A DNA stretch of 64,000 nt from Xylocopa sonorina (taxonomy: Eukaryota > Arthropoda > Insecta > Hymenoptera > Apidae), in assembly GCF_050948175.1 (NCBI RefSeq), contig NW_027490169.1:620001-684000 (forward strand), written 5' to 3'. Below the pieces are notes generated by a model that worked only from the letters and a program-made list of their open reading frames with translations, searched no databases and had not been told where the DNA came from. Below, piece by piece: positions 42,806 to 57,320 of this stretch (position 1 is the stretch's first letter; every line of letters begins with the position of its first letter). Made by a program: the position numbers and the translations under genes.

Positions 42806-45800
42806 ATGCTTCTTAAATCGAGATATCGCATCTGATTTCTATGTTTCATGATAGGTTACAATATTCATTGCGAAGTGTAGCTCATACATCGCATACACTT
42901 CAAATGAGTGTAAATGCGACACTTCCTTGCTAGGTAATAGCGTTTGCAGATGTCGCCTTATCGAAGCAATAGAGTTCTAATGCTTCTTAAATTGCGATAT
43001 CGCATCTCATTTCTATGTTTCATGATAAGATATAATATTCATTGCGATGTGTCATGTATACCTCGCATACACTTCAAATGAATGTAAATGCGATACTTCC
43101 TTGCTAGGAAATAGCGTTTGCAGATGTGTACGTTTCGTAACAATAGGGTTGTAATGCTTCTCATAACGCGATATCGCATTTGATTTCTATGTTGCATGAT
43201 AAGATTTAATATTCATTGCGAAGTGTCATGTATTCCTCGTATTCACTTCAAAAGAATGTAAATGCGACTCATCCTTGTTAGGAAATAGCGTTTGCAGATG
43301 TCTACGTATCGTAGGCATATAGTTCCAATGCTTCTTAAAAAGCGATATCGCACCTCATTTCTATGTTTCATGATAAGATATAATATTCATTGCGATGTGT
43401 CATGTATACCTCGCATACACTTCAAATGAATGTAAATGCGATACTTCCTTGCTAGGAAATAGCGTTTGCAGATGTTTACGTTTCGTAACAATAGGGTTGT
43501 AGTGCTTCTCATAACGCGATATCGCATTTGATTTCTATGTTGCATCATAAGATATAATATTCATTGCGAAGTGTCATGTATACCTCGTATTCACTTCAAA
43601 AAAATAAAAATGCGACACTTCCGTGCACGGAAAACTCGTTTGCAGATGTCTACGTATCGTAGCAATAGAGTTCTAATGCTTGTTAAAACGCGATATGGCA
43701 TCTCATTTCTATGTTTCATTATAAGATATAATATTCATTGCGAAGTGTCATGTATACCTCGCATTCACATAAAAAGAATGTAAATGACCGACACTTCTTT
43801 GATAGGAAATTACCGTTTGCAGATGTCTCCGTATCGTAGCAATAGAGTTCTAATGCTTCTTAAATTGCGATATCATATCTCATTTCTATGATTCGTGATA
43901 AGATATAATATTCATTGCGAAGTGTCACTTATACATCGCATACACTTCAAATGAATGTAAGTGCGACACTTCCTTGCTAGGAAAAAGCGTCTGCAGATGT
44001 CTACGTATCGAAGCAACATAGTTCTAATGCTTCTTAAAACGAGATATCGCATCTCATTTCTATGGCTCATGATAAGATATAATATTCATGGCGATGTGTT
44101 ATGTATTCCTCGTCTACACTTCAAATGAATGTAAAAGCAACACTTCCTTTCCAGGAAAATACGCTTCCAGATGTCTACGTATCGAAGTAATAGAGTTCTA
44201 ATGCTTCTTAAAACGAGATATCGCATCACATTTCTATGTTTCGTGATAAGATATAATATTCATTGAGAAGTGACACGTATACCTCGTATTCACTTCAAAA
44301 GAATATAAATACTACTCTTGCTTGCAAGGAAGTAATGTTTGCAGATGTCTACGTAGCGATGCAATGGGGTACTGGTGCATCTTAAAACGCGATATCGCGC
44401 TCATTTCTATGTTTCATGATGAGATATAATACTCATTGCAAAGTGTCATGTATACCTCGTATTTACTTCAAATGAATGTAAATCCGACACTTCTTTTCTA
44501 GGAAATAGCGTTCGCAGATGTCTACGTATCGAAGCAATAGAGTTACAATGCTTCTTAAAACCCGATATCGCATCCCATTTCTATGTTTCATGATAAGATA
44601 TAATATTCATTCCGAAATGTCCTGTATACCTCGCATACACTTCAAATGAATGTAAATGCGAACCTTCCTTGCTAGGAAGTAGAGTTTGCAGATGTCTACG
44701 TATCGAAGCAATAGATTCCTAATGCTTCTTAAACCGCGATATAGCAACTCACTTCTACGTTTCATGATAAGATATAATATTCATTGTGCAGTGCTATGTA
44801 TATCTAGTCTACACTTCAAATGAATGTAAATGCGACACTTCCCCGCTAGGAACTAGCGTTTGCAGATGTCTACGTATCGAGGCAATTGTGTTCTAATGCT
44901 TGTTAAAGCGCCATATCGTACCACAATTCTATGTTTCATGATAAGATATAATATTCATTGCCAAGTGTCATGTATACCTCGTATTCCTTTCAAAAAAATG
45001 TAAGTGCGACACTTCCATGCAAGCAAGTAGCGTTTGCAATTGTCTACGTAAGAAGCAATAGAGTTCTAGTGCTTCACGAAACGCGATATCGCATCCCATT
45101 TCCATGTTTCATGATAATATATAATATTCATTGTGGAGTGTTATGTATACCTCGTATTCCCTTCAAAGGAATGTAAATGCGCCACTTCCTTGCTAGGAAA
45201 TAGCGATTCCAGATGTCTACGCATCGAAGCAATAGAGTTCTAAAGCATCTTAAATCATGATATCGCATCCCATTACTATGTTTCATTCTAAGATATAATA
45301 TTCATTGTGCAGTGTTATCTCCACATCGTATTCACCCCAAAAGAATGTAAATGCGACGCTACCTTGCTAGGAAATAGCGTTTGCAGATGTCTACGTATCG
45401 TAGCAATAGAGTTCTAATGCTGCTTAAAACGAGATATCGCATCTCATTTCTATGTATCATGATAAGATATACTATTCACTGTGGAGTGTTATGCATACCT
45501 CGTATTCACTTGAAAAGAATATAAATGCGACACTTCCTTCCTAGGAAATAGAGTTTGCTGATGGCTACGTATCGAAGCAATAGATTTCTAATGCTTCTTA
45601 AATCGCGATATAGCAACTCACTTCTACGTTTCATGATAAGATATAATATTCATTGTGCAGTGCTATGTATATCTCGTCTACACTTCAAATGAATGTAAAT
45701 GCGACACTTCCCTCCTAGGAACTAGCGTTTGCAGATGTCTACGTATCGAGGCAATAGTGTGCTAATGCCTCTTAAAGCGCCATATCGCACCACATTTCTA

Positions 45801-45937
45801 TGTTTCATGATAAGATATAATATTCATTGCCAAGTGTCATGTATACCACGTATTCCTTTCAAAAAAATGTAAGTGCGACACTTCCATGCTAGCAAGTAGC
45901 GTTTGCAGATGTCTACGTATCGAGCAATAGGATTCTA
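42806..45937 (+). repeat. Duplicated block A2 (3.13 kb, contains one 1,220-bp unit)
   Basis: This is a second copy of block A1. Its head matches 37,235 onward at an offset of 5,572 bp, while its tail matches 40,240-42,805 at an offset of 3,132 bp. The difference, 2,440 bp, equals exactly two 1,220-bp units, so A2 holds one unit where A1 holds three. It ends near 45,937, where A1 ended, and then continues into monomers not present in A1. Confidence 0.8.
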
Positions 45938-47389
45938 ATGCTTCTGAAATCGCAATATCGCATCTCATTTCTATGTTTCATGATAAGATATAATATACAT
46001 CGTGCAGTGTTATGTATACCTCGTATACACTTTAAATGAATGTAAATGCGACACTTCCTTGCTAGGATGTAGCGTTTGCAATTGTCTACGTAAGAAGCAA
46101 TAGAGTTCTATTACTTCTCAAAACGCGATATCGCATCTCATTTCTATGTTTCATTATAAGATATAATATGCACTGCGTAGTGTTGTATATACCTCGTATT
46201 GACTTCAAAAGAATGTAAATGCTACACTTCCTTGCTAGGAAATAGCGTTTGCAGATGTCTACGTATCGAAGCGATATTGTTCTAATGCTTCTTAAATCGA
46301 GATGTCGCATCTCATTTCTATGGCTCATGATAAGATATAATATTCATTGCGAAGTGTTATGTATTCCTCGTTTATACTTCAAATGAATGTAAATGCGACA
46401 CTTCCATGCTAGGAAATAGCGTTTGCAGATGTCTACGTATCGAAGCAATAGATTTCTAATGCTTCTTAATACGCGATATCGCATCTCATTTCTACGTCTC
46501 ATGATAAGATATAATATTCATTGCGATGCGTTATGTATTCCTCGTCTACACTTCAAATGAATGTAAAAGCAACACTTCCTTTCCAGGAAAATACGCTTCC
46601 AGATGTCTACGTATCGAAGTAATAGAGTCCTAATGCTTCTTAAAACGAGATATCGCATCACATTTCTATGTTTCGTGATAAGATATAATATTCATTGCGA
46701 AGTGACACGTATACCTCGTATTCACTTCAAAAGAATATAAATACTACACTTGCTTGCAAGGGAGTAATGTTTGCAGATGTCTACGTATCGAAGCAATAGG
46801 GTTCTGGTGCATCTTAAAACGCGATATCGCATCTCATTTCTATGTTTCATGATGAGATATAATATTCATTGCGAAGTGTCATGTATACCTCGTATTCACT
46901 TCAAATGAATGTAAGTCCGACACTTCTTTTCTAGGAAATAGCGGTTGCAGATGTCTACGTATCGAATGTATAGCTTTCTAATGCTTCTTAAAAAGCGATA
47001 TCGCATGTCATTTCTATGTTTCATGACATGGTATAACATTCATTGCGAAGTGTCATGTATACCTCGTATTCACTTCAAATGAATGTAAATCCGACACTTC
47101 TTTTCTAGGAAATAGCGGTTGCGGATGTCTACGTATCGAATGTATAGCTTTCTAATGCTTCTTAAAAAGCGATATCGCATGTCATTTCTATGTTTCATGA
47201 CATGGTATAACATTCATTGCGAAGTGTCATGTATACCTCGTATTCACTTCAAATGAATGTAAATCCGACACTTCTTTTCTAGGAAATAGCGTTGGCAGAT
47301 GTCTACGTATCGAAGCAATAGAGTTATAATGCTTCTTAAAACCCGATATCGCATCTCATTTCTATGTTTCATGATAAGATATAATATTC
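45938..47389 (+). repeat. Tail segment of super-repeat copy 1
   Basis: About eight monomers between the end of block A2 and the second super-repeat copy. They include a pair of near-identical monomers marked by gcggttgc and atcgaatgtatagctttc (near 46,950 and 47,120) and the monomer gaagcgatattgttc at 46,268. The segment reappears at about 55,866-57,318 with a constant offset of 9,928 bp and few differences. Confidence 0.78.
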
Positions 47390-50300
47390 ATTCTGGGGTG
47401 TCACGTATACTTCGTATTCACATCAAAAGAATGTAAATGCGACACTTCCTTTCTAGGACGTTTCCAGATGTCTACGTATCGAAGCAGCAGAGTTCTAATG
47501 CTTCTTAAAACAAGATATCGCAACTCATTTCTATGTTTCATGATGCGATATAATATTCATTTCGAAGTGTCATGTATACCTCGTATTCACTTGAAGGGAA
47601 TGTAACTGCGACGCATTCTCGCTACGAAATAGCGTTTCCAGATATCTACGTATCCTAGCAATAGAGTTCTAATGCCTCTTAAAACGCGATATGGCATCTC
47701 ATTTCTATGTCTCATGATAAGATATAATATTTATTGCGAAGTGTCACGCATACATCGCATACACTTCAAATGAATGTAAATGCGGCACTTCCTTGCTAGG
47801 AAATAGCGTTTGCAGATGTCTAAGTGTCGAAGCAAAAGAGCTCTATTGCTTCTTAAAACGAGATATCACATCCCATTCCTATGTTTCATGGTAAGATATA
47901 TTATTCATTGCGAGGTATCACGTATACCTCGCATACACTTCAAATGAATGTAAATGCGACACTTCCTTGCTAGGAAATGGCGTTTGCAGATGTCTACGTA
48001 TCGAAGCAATAAAGTTCTAATGCATCTTAAATCGCGATTTCGCATCTCATTTCTATGTTTCATGATAAGATATAATATTCATTCCGAAGTTTCACGTATT
48101 CCTCCTATTCACATCAAATGAATGTAAATGCGGCACTTCCTTCCTAGGAAATAGCGTTTGCAGATGTCTACGAATCGTAGCAAGCGTGTTATAATGCTCC
48201 TTAAAAAGAGATATCGCATCTCATTTCTATGTTTCATGATAACATATAATATTCATTGCGAAGTGTTATGTATACCTCGCATACACTTCAAATGAATGTA
48301 AATGCGACACTTCCTTTCTAGGAAATAGCGTTTGCAGATGTCTACGTATCGATGCAAAGGAATTCTAATGCTTCTTAAAACGAGATATCGCATCTCATTC
48401 CTATGTTTCATGGTAAGATATATTATTCATTGCGAAGGGTCACGTACACCTCATATCCGCTTCAAAGGAATGTAAGCGCGACACTTGCATGCTATGAAAT
48501 AGCGTTTGCAGATGTCTACGTATCATAGAAATGCAGATCTAATGCTTCTTAAAACGCGATATAGCATCTCATTTCTATGTTTCATGATAAGATATAATAT
48601 ACTTTGCGAAGTGTCATGTATACCTCGCATACGCTTCAAATGAATGCAAATGCTACAAAAGAATGTAAATGCGACACTTTTTTGCTAGGAAATAGCGTTT
48701 CCATATGTCTACGTATCGAAACAATACAGTTCTAATGCTTCATAAATCGCGATATCGCATATGATTTCTATGTTCCGTGATAAGATATAATATTCATTGC
48801 GAAGAGCTATGTATTCCTCGTCTACACTTCAAATGGATGTGAATGCGACACTTCCTTGCTAGGAAGTAGCGTTTGCAGATGTCTACGTATCGAAGCAATA
48901 GAGTTCTAATGCTTCTTAAACCGCCATATCGCATCTCATTTCTATGTTTCATGATAAGATATAATATTCAGTGCGCAGTGTCTTGCATAGCTCGCATACA
49001 CCTCAAATGAATGCAAATGCGACACTCCCTTGCTAGGAAATAGCGTTAGCAGATGTCTACGTTTCGTAGCAATAGATTTCTAATGCTTCTTAAAACGTGA
49101 AATCGCATCTCTTTTCTATGTTTCGTGATAAGATATAATATACCTTGTGCAGTGTCATGTATACCTCGTATTCACCTCAAAAGAATGTAAATGCGACACT
49201 TCCTTGCCTTGAAATTGCGTTTGCAGATGTCTACGTATCGCACCAATAGAGTTCTAATGCTTCTTAAAACGAGATATCGCATCTCATTTCCATGTTTCAT
49301 GGTAAGATATAACATTCATTGTGCAGTGTTATGTATACCCCATATTCACTTCAAAAGAATGTAAATGCGACACATCCCTGCTAGGAAGTAGCGTTTGCAG
49401 ATGTCTACGTATCCTATCCGTCGAGTTTTAATGCTTCTCAATACGCGATATCGCATCTCATTTCTATATTTCATGATAAGATATAATATTCAATGCGAAG
49501 TGTCTTGTATACATCGCATACACTTCAAATGAATGTAAATGTGACACTTCCTTGCTAGGAAATAGCGTTTGCAGATGTCTACGTATCCTATCAGTTGAGT
49601 TTTAATGCTTCTAAAAACGCGATATAGCATCTCATTTCTATATTTCTTGATAAGAAATAATATTCATTGCGAAGTATCATGTATACCACGTATTAAATTC
49701 AAAAGAATTTAAATGCGCCACTCCCTTCCTAGGAAATAGCGTTTGCAGATGCCTAGGTATCGAAGCAATAGATTTCTAATGCTTCTTAAAACGGGACATC
49801 GCATCCCATTTCTATGTTTCATGATAGGATATAATATTCAGTTAGGAGGGTTATGTATACCTCGCATACACTTGAAATGAATGTAAATGCGACACTTTCT
49901 TGCTAGGAAGTAGCGTTTGCAGATGACTACGTACCGATGCAATGGAGTTCTAACGTTTCTTAAAACGCGATATCGCGTCCCATTTCTATGTTTCATGATA
50001 GGATATAATATTCAGTTAGAAGGGTTATGTATACCACGTATTCACTTCAAGCGAATGTAAATGCGACCATTCCTTGCTAGGAAGTAGCGTCTGCAGATGT
50101 CTACGTATCGAAGCAATAGAGTTCTAAGGCTGCTTAAATCGCGATATCGCATCTCATTTCTATGTTTCATGATAAGATATAATGTTCATTGCGAAGAGTC
50201 ATGTTTACCTCGTATTCAATTCAGCAGAATGTATTTGCGACACTTGCTTGCTAGGAAATAGCGTTCGCAGATGACTACGTATCGTAGCATTGGAATTCTA

Positions 50301-53300
50301 ATGCTTCTCAAAACGCGATGTCGCATCTCATTTCCATGTTTTATGATAAGATATAATATTCATTGCGAAGTGTCATGTATACCACGTATTGACTTCAAAA
50401 GAATGTAAATGCGACACTTCCTTGCTAGGAAATAGCGTTACCAGATGTCTACGTATCGAAACAATACAGTTCTGATGCTTCGTAGAACGTGATGTCGCAT
50501 CTCATTTCTAAGTTTCGTGATAAGATATAATATTAATTGCGAAGTGTCATGTATACCTCGTATTCACCTCAAAAGAATGTAAATGCGACACTTCCTTGCT
50601 AGGAAATAGCGTTTGCAGATTTCTGCGTATCGTAGCATTAGGTTTCTGTTGCATCTCAAAACGCGATATCGCATTACGTTTCTATGTTTCATGATAAGAT
50701 ATATTATCCATTGCGAATTGTCATGTATACCTCGCATACGCTACAAATGAATGTAAATGCGACACTTCCTTGCTAGGAAATAGCGTCTGCAAATGTCTAC
50801 GTATCGTAGAAATAGAGTTCTAATGCTTCTTAAAACGCGATATCGCATTTCATTTCTATGTTTCATGATAAGATATAATATTCATTGCGAATTGTCTTGT
50901 ATACCACGCATACACTTCAAACGAATTAAAAGGCGACACTTCATTGCTAAGAAATAGCGTTGGCAGATGTCTACGTATCGAAGCAATAGGATTCTAACGT
51001 TTCTTAAAACGGGTTATCGCACCTCATTTCTGTTTTAGGATAAGATATAATATTCATTGCGAAGTGTCTTGTATACCTCGTATTCACTTCAAAAGATTGT
51101 AAATCCGACACTTCCTTGCTAGGAAATGGCGTTTGCAGATGCCTATGATCGTAGCAATAAATTTCTAATTCTACTTAAAACGCGATATCGCATTTCATTT
51201 CTATGTTTCATGATAAGATATAATATTCATTGCGATGTTACATGTATACGTCGTACTCACTGCAAGAGAATGTAAATGCGACACTTTCTTGCTGCGAAAT
51301 TGCGTTTGCAGATGTCTACGTATCGTAGCAATAGAGTTGTAATGCTTCTTAAAACGCGATATAGCATCTCATTTGTATCTTTCGTAATACGATATAATAT
51401 TCAATGCGAAGTGTCATGTATTCCTCGCATACACTTCAAATGAATGTTAATGCGACACTTCCTTACTAGGAAATAGCGTTGGCAGATGTCTACGTATCGA
51501 AGAAATTGAGTTCTAATGCTTCTTAAATCGCGATATCGCATCTCATTTCTATGTTTCGTGATAAGATATAATATTCATTGTGTGGTGTTATGTATACTTC
51601 GCATTCACTTCAAAAGAATGTAAATGCGACGCTTCCTTTCAAGGAAATAGCGATTGCAGGTGTCCACGTATCGTAGCAATAGAGTTCTAATGCTTCTTAA
51701 ATCGCGATATCGCATCTCATTTCTATGTTTCATGATAAGATATAATACTCATTGCGATGTTACATGTATACGTCGTACTCACTGCAAGAGAATGTAAATG
51801 CGACACTTTCTTGCTGCGAAATTGCGTTTGCTGATGTCTACGTATCGTAGCAACAGAGTTGTAATGCTTCTTAAAACGCGATATAGCATCTCATTTCTAT
51901 GTTTCATGATAAGATATAATATTCATTGTTCAGTGTTATGTATACGCCGTATTCACTTCAAAAGAATGTAAATACGACACTTCCTTGCTAGGAAATAGCG
52001 TTTGCAGATGACTACGTAACGTAGCATTTGTGTTCTAATGCTTCTCAAAACGCGATATCGCATCTCATTTCTATGTTTCATGATAATATATAATAATCAT
52101 TGCGAAGTGTCATGTATACCTCGCATACACTTCAAATGAATGTAAATGCGACACTCCCTTGCTAGGAAATAGCGTTTGCACATGCCTACGTACCGTAGAA
52201 ATAGAGTTCTAATTCTTCTTAAAACGCGATATCGCATCTCATTCGTATGTTTCATGATAAGATACAATATTCATTGCGAAGTGTCATGTATACCTCGTAT
52301 TCACTTCAAAATAATGTAAATGTGACACTTCCGTGCACGGAAAAAACGTATGCAGATGTCTACGTATCGTAGCAATAGAGTTCTAATGCTTCTTAAAACG
52401 CGATATGGCATCTCATTTCTATGTTTCATGATAAGATATCATATTCATTGCGAAGTGTCATGTACACCTCGTATTCACTTCAAAAGAATGTAAATGCGGC
52501 ACTTCCGTGCTAGGACAAAGCGTTTGCAGATGTCTACGTATCGAAGCAATAGAGTTCTAATGCTTCTTAAAACGAGATATCGCATCACATTTCTATGTTT
52601 CGTGATAAGATATAATATTCATTGAGAAGTGACACGTATACCTCGTATTCACTTCAAAAGAATATAAATACTACACTTGCTTGCAAGGAAGTAATGTTTG
52701 CAGATGTCTACGTAGCGATGCAATGGGGTACTGGTGCATCTTAAAACGCGATATCGCATCTCATTTCTATGTTTCATGATAAGATTTAATATTCATTGCG
52801 AAGTGTCATGTATTCCTCGTATTCACTTCAAAAGAATGTAAATGCGACTCATCCTTGTTAGGAAATAGCGTTTGCAGATGTCTACGTATCGTAGGCATAT
52901 AGTTCCAATGCTTCTTAAAAAGCGATATCGCACCTCATTTCTATGTTTCATGATAAGATATAATATTCATTGCGATGTGTCATGTATACCTCGCATACAC
53001 TTCAAATGAATGTAAATGCGATACTTCCTTGCTAGGAAATAGCGTTTGCAGATGTTTACGTTTCGTAACAATAGGGTTGTAATGCTTCTCATAACGCGAT
53101 ATCGCATTTGATTTCTATGTTGCATGATAAGATATAATATTCATTGCGAAGTGTCATGTATATCTCGTATTCACTTCAAAAAAATAAAAATGCGACACTT
53201 CCGTGCACGGAAAACTCGTTTGCAGATGTCTACGTATCGTAGTCATAGAGTTCTAATGCTTGTTAAAACGCGATATGGCATCTCATTTCTATGTTTCATT

Positions 53301-56300
53301 ATAAGATATAATATTCATTGCGAAGTGTCATGTATGCCTCGCATTCACATAAAAAGAATGTAAATGACCGACACTTCTTTGATAGGAAATTACCGTTTGC
53401 AGATGTCTCCGTATCGTAGCAATAGAGTTCTAATGCTTCTTAAATTGCGATATCATATCTCATTTCTATGATTCGTGATAAGATATAATATTCATTGCGA
53501 AGTGTCACTTATACATCGCATACACTTCAAATGAATGTAAGTGCGACACTTCCTTGCTAGGAAAAAGCGTCTGCAGATGTCTACGTATCGAAGCAACATA
53601 GTTCTAATGCTTCTTAAAACGAGATATCGCATCTCATTTCTATGGCTCATGATAAGATATAATATTCATGGCGATGTGTTATGTATTCCTCGCCTACACT
53701 TCAAATGAATGTAAAAGCAACACTTCCTTTCCAGGAAAATACGCTTCCAGATGTCTACCTATCGAAGTAATAGAGTTCTAATGCTTCTTAAAACGAGATA
53801 TCGCATCACATTTCTATGTTTCGTGATAAGATATAATATTCATTGAGAAGTGACACGTATACCTCGTATTCACTTCAAAAGAATATAAATACTACACTTG
53901 CTTGCAAGGAAGTAATGTTTGCAGATGTCTACGTAGCGATGCAATGGGGTACTGGTGCATCTTAAAACGCGATATCGCGTTCATTTCTATGTTTAATGAT
54001 GAGATATAATACTCATTGCAAAGTGTCATGTATACCTCGTATTCACTTCAAATGAATGTAAATCCGACACTTCTTTTCTAGGAAACAGCGTTGGCAGATG
54101 TCTACGTATCGAAGCAATAGAGTTACAATGCTTCTTAAAACCCGATATCGCATCCCATTTCTATGTTTCATGATAAGATATAATATTCATTGCGATGTGT
54201 CATGTATACCTCGCATACACTTCAAATGAATGTAAATGCGATACTTCCTTGCTAGGAAATAGCGTTTGCAGATGTTTACGTTTCGTAACAATAGGGTTGT
54301 AATGCTTCTCATAACGCGATATCGCATTTGATTTCTATGTTGCATGATAAGATATAATATTCATTGCGAAGTGTCATGTATACCTCGTATTCACTTCAAA
54401 AAAATAAAAATGCGACACTTCCGTGCACGGAAAACTCGTTTGCAGATGTCTACGTATCGTAGCAATAGAGTTCTAATGCTTGTTAAAACGCGATATGGCA
54501 TCTCATTTCTATGTTTCATTATAAGATATAATATTCATTCCGAAATGTCCTGTATACCTCGCATACACTTCAAATGAATGTAAATGCGAACCTTCCTTGC
54601 TAGGAAGTAGAGTTTGCAGATGTCTACGTATCGAAGCAATAGATTCCTAATGCTTCTTAAACCGCGATATAGCAACTCACTTCTACGTTTCATGATAAGA
54701 TATAATATTCATTGTGCAGTGCTATGTATATCTCGTCTACACTTCAAATGAATGTAAATGCGACACTTCCCTGCTAGGAACTAGCGTTTGCAGATGTCTA
54801 CGTATCGAGGCAATTGTGTTCTAATGCTTGTTAAAGCGCCATATCGTACCACAATTCTATGTTTCATGATAAGATATAATATTCATTGCCAAGTGTCATG
54901 TATACCTCGTATTCCTTTCAAAAAAATGTAAGTGCGACACTTCCATGCAAGCAAGTAGCGTTTGCAATTGTCTACGTAAGAAGCAATAGAGTTCTAGTGC
55001 TTCACGAAACGCGATATCGCATCCCATTTCTATGTTTCATGATAGTATATAATATTCATTGTGGAGTGTTATGTATACCTCGTATTCCCTTCAAAGGAAT
55101 GTAAATGCGCCACTTCCTTGCTAGGAAATAGCGATTCCAGATGTCTACGCATCGAAGCAATAGAGTTCTAAAGCATCTTAAATCATGATATCGCATCCCA
55201 TTACTATGTTTCATTCTAAGATATAATATTCATTGTGCAGTGTTATCTCTACATCGTATTCACCCCAAAAGAATGTAAATGCGACGCTACCTTGCTAGGA
55301 AATAGCGTTTGCAGATGTCTACGTATCGTAGCAATAGAGTTCTAATGCTGCTTAAAACGAGATATCGCATCTCATTTCTATGTATCATGATAAGATATAC
55401 TATTCATTGTGGAGTGTTATGCATACCTCGTATTCACTTGAAAAGAATATAAATGCGACACTTCCTTCCTAGGAAATAGAGTTTGCTGATGGCTACGTAT
55501 CGAAGCAATAGATTTCTAATGCTTCTTAAATCGCGATATAGCAACTCACTTCTACGTTTCATGATAAGATATAATGTTCATTGTGCAGTGCTATGTATAT
55601 CTCGTCTACACTTCAAATGAATGTAAATGCGACACTTCCCTCCTAGGAACTAGCGTTTGCAGATGTCTACGTATCGAGGCAATAGTGTGCTAATGCCTCT
55701 TAAAGCGCCATATCGCACCACATTTCTATGTTTCATGATAAGATATAATATTCATTGCCAAGTGTCATGTATACCACGTATTCCTTTCAAAAAAATGTAA
55801 GTGCGACACTTCCATGCTAGCAAGTAGCGTTTGCAGATGTCTACGTATCGAGCAATAGGATTCTATTGCTTCTGAAATCGCAATATCGCATCTCATTTCT
55901 ATGTTTCATGATAAGATATAATATACATCGTGCAGTGTTATGTATACCTCGTATACACTTTAAATGAATGTAAATGCGACACTTCCTTGCTAGGATGTAG
56001 CGTTTGCAATTGTCTACGTAAGAAGCAATAGAGTTCTATTACTTCTCAAAACGCGATATCGCATCTCATTTCTATGTTTCATTATAAGATATAATATGCA
56101 CTGCGTAGTGTTGTATATACCTCGTATTGACTTCAAAAGAATGTAAATGCTACACTTCCTTGCTAGGAAATAGCGTTTGCAGATGTCTACGTATCGAAGC
56201 GATATTGTTCTAATGCTTCTTAAATCGAGATGTCGCATCTCATTTCTATGGCTCATGATAAGATATAATATTCACTGCGAAGTGTTATGTATTCCTCGTT

Positions 56301-57320
56301 TATACTTCAAATGAATGTAAATGCGACACTTCCATGCTAGGAAATAGCGTTTGCAGATGTCTACGTATCGAAGCAATAGATTTCTAATGCTTCTTAATAC
56401 GCGATATCGCATCTCATTTCTACGTCTCATGATAAGATATAATATTCATTGCGATGTGTTATGTATTCCTCGTCTACACTTCAAATGAATGTAAAAGCAA
56501 CACTTCCTTTCCAGGAAAATACGCTTCCAGATGTCTACGTATCGAAGTAATAGAGTCCTAATGCTTCTTAAAACGAGATATCGCATCACATTTCTATGTT
56601 TCGTGATAAGATATAATATTCATTGCGAAGTGACACGTATACCTCGTATTCACTTCAAAAGAATATAAATACTACACTTGCTTGCAAGGGAGTAATGTTT
56701 GCAGATGTCTACGTATCGAAGCAATAGGGTTCTGGTGCATCTTAAAACGCGATATCGCATCTCATTTCTATGTTTCATGATGAGATATAATATTCATTGC
56801 GAAGTGTCATGTATACCTCGTATTCACTTCAAATGAATGTAAGTCCGACACTTCTTTTCTAGGAAATAGCGGTTGCAGATGTCTACGTATCGAATGTATA
56901 GCTTTCTAATGCTTCTTAAAAAGCGATATCGCATGTCATTTCTATGTTTCATGACATGGTATAACATTCATTGCGAAGTGTCATGTATACCTCGTATTCA
57001 CTTCAAATGAATGTAAATCCGACACTTCTTTTCTAGGAAATAGCGGTTGCGGATGTCTACGTATCGAATGTATAGCTTTCTAATGCTTCTTAAAAAGCGA
57101 TATCGCATGTCATTTCTATGTTTCATGACATGGTATAACATTCATTGCGAAGTGTCATGTATACCTCGTATTCACTTCAAATGAATGTAAATCCGACACT
57201 TCTTTTCTAGGAAATAGCGTTGGCAGATGTCTACGTATCGAAGCAATAGAGTTATAATGCTTCTTAAAACCCGATATCGCATCCCATTTCTATGTTTCAT
57301 GATAAGATATAATATTCATT
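47390..57320 (+). repeat. Super-repeat copy 2 (~9.93 kb, contracted)
   Basis: This copy follows copy 1 directly. Positions 47,390-48,720 match 31,541-32,870 at an offset of 15,849 bp. From 48,968 the offset is 15,327 bp, so exactly three monomers (522 bp) were lost between those points. The match continues to about 52,560. After that the 1,220-bp-unit region is shortened and joined differently (52,560-54,535). From 54,535 to 57,320 the sequence matches 44,607-47,390 at an offset of 9,928 bp. Substitutions between copies are few, so the duplication is young relative to monomer divergence. Confidence 0.8.
52945..54535 (+). repeat. One full and one partial 1,220-bp higher-order unit
   Basis: One complete seven-monomer unit at about 52,945-54,165 is followed by the first two monomers of a second, up to about 54,535. 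There the sequence jumps to the tcattccgaaatgtcc monomer that normally follows the unit. Corresponding positions in the two units are 1,220 bp apart. The cut falls in the shared motif ataagatataatattcatt, which fits unequal crossover between misaligned monomers. Confidence 0.78.

Larger units (their letters stand above)
31541..47389 (+). repeat. Super-repeat copy 1 (~15.85 kb)
   Basis: The segment opens with the rare attctggggtgtcatg variant at 31,541. The same variant recurs at 47,390, an offset of 15,849 bp or 91 monomers, and the following monomers match in order. Shared rare markers include a small deletion giving ctttctaggacgtttcc, a 19-bp internal duplication at 32,788-32,825, and cagtgcgcagtgtcttgc at 33,642. 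Within this copy lie a 5.7-kb part without regular sub-units (31.5-37.2 kb), a part built on the 1,220-bp unit (37.2-45.9 kb), and a 1.45-kb tail (45.9-47.4 kb). Confidence 0.8.
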
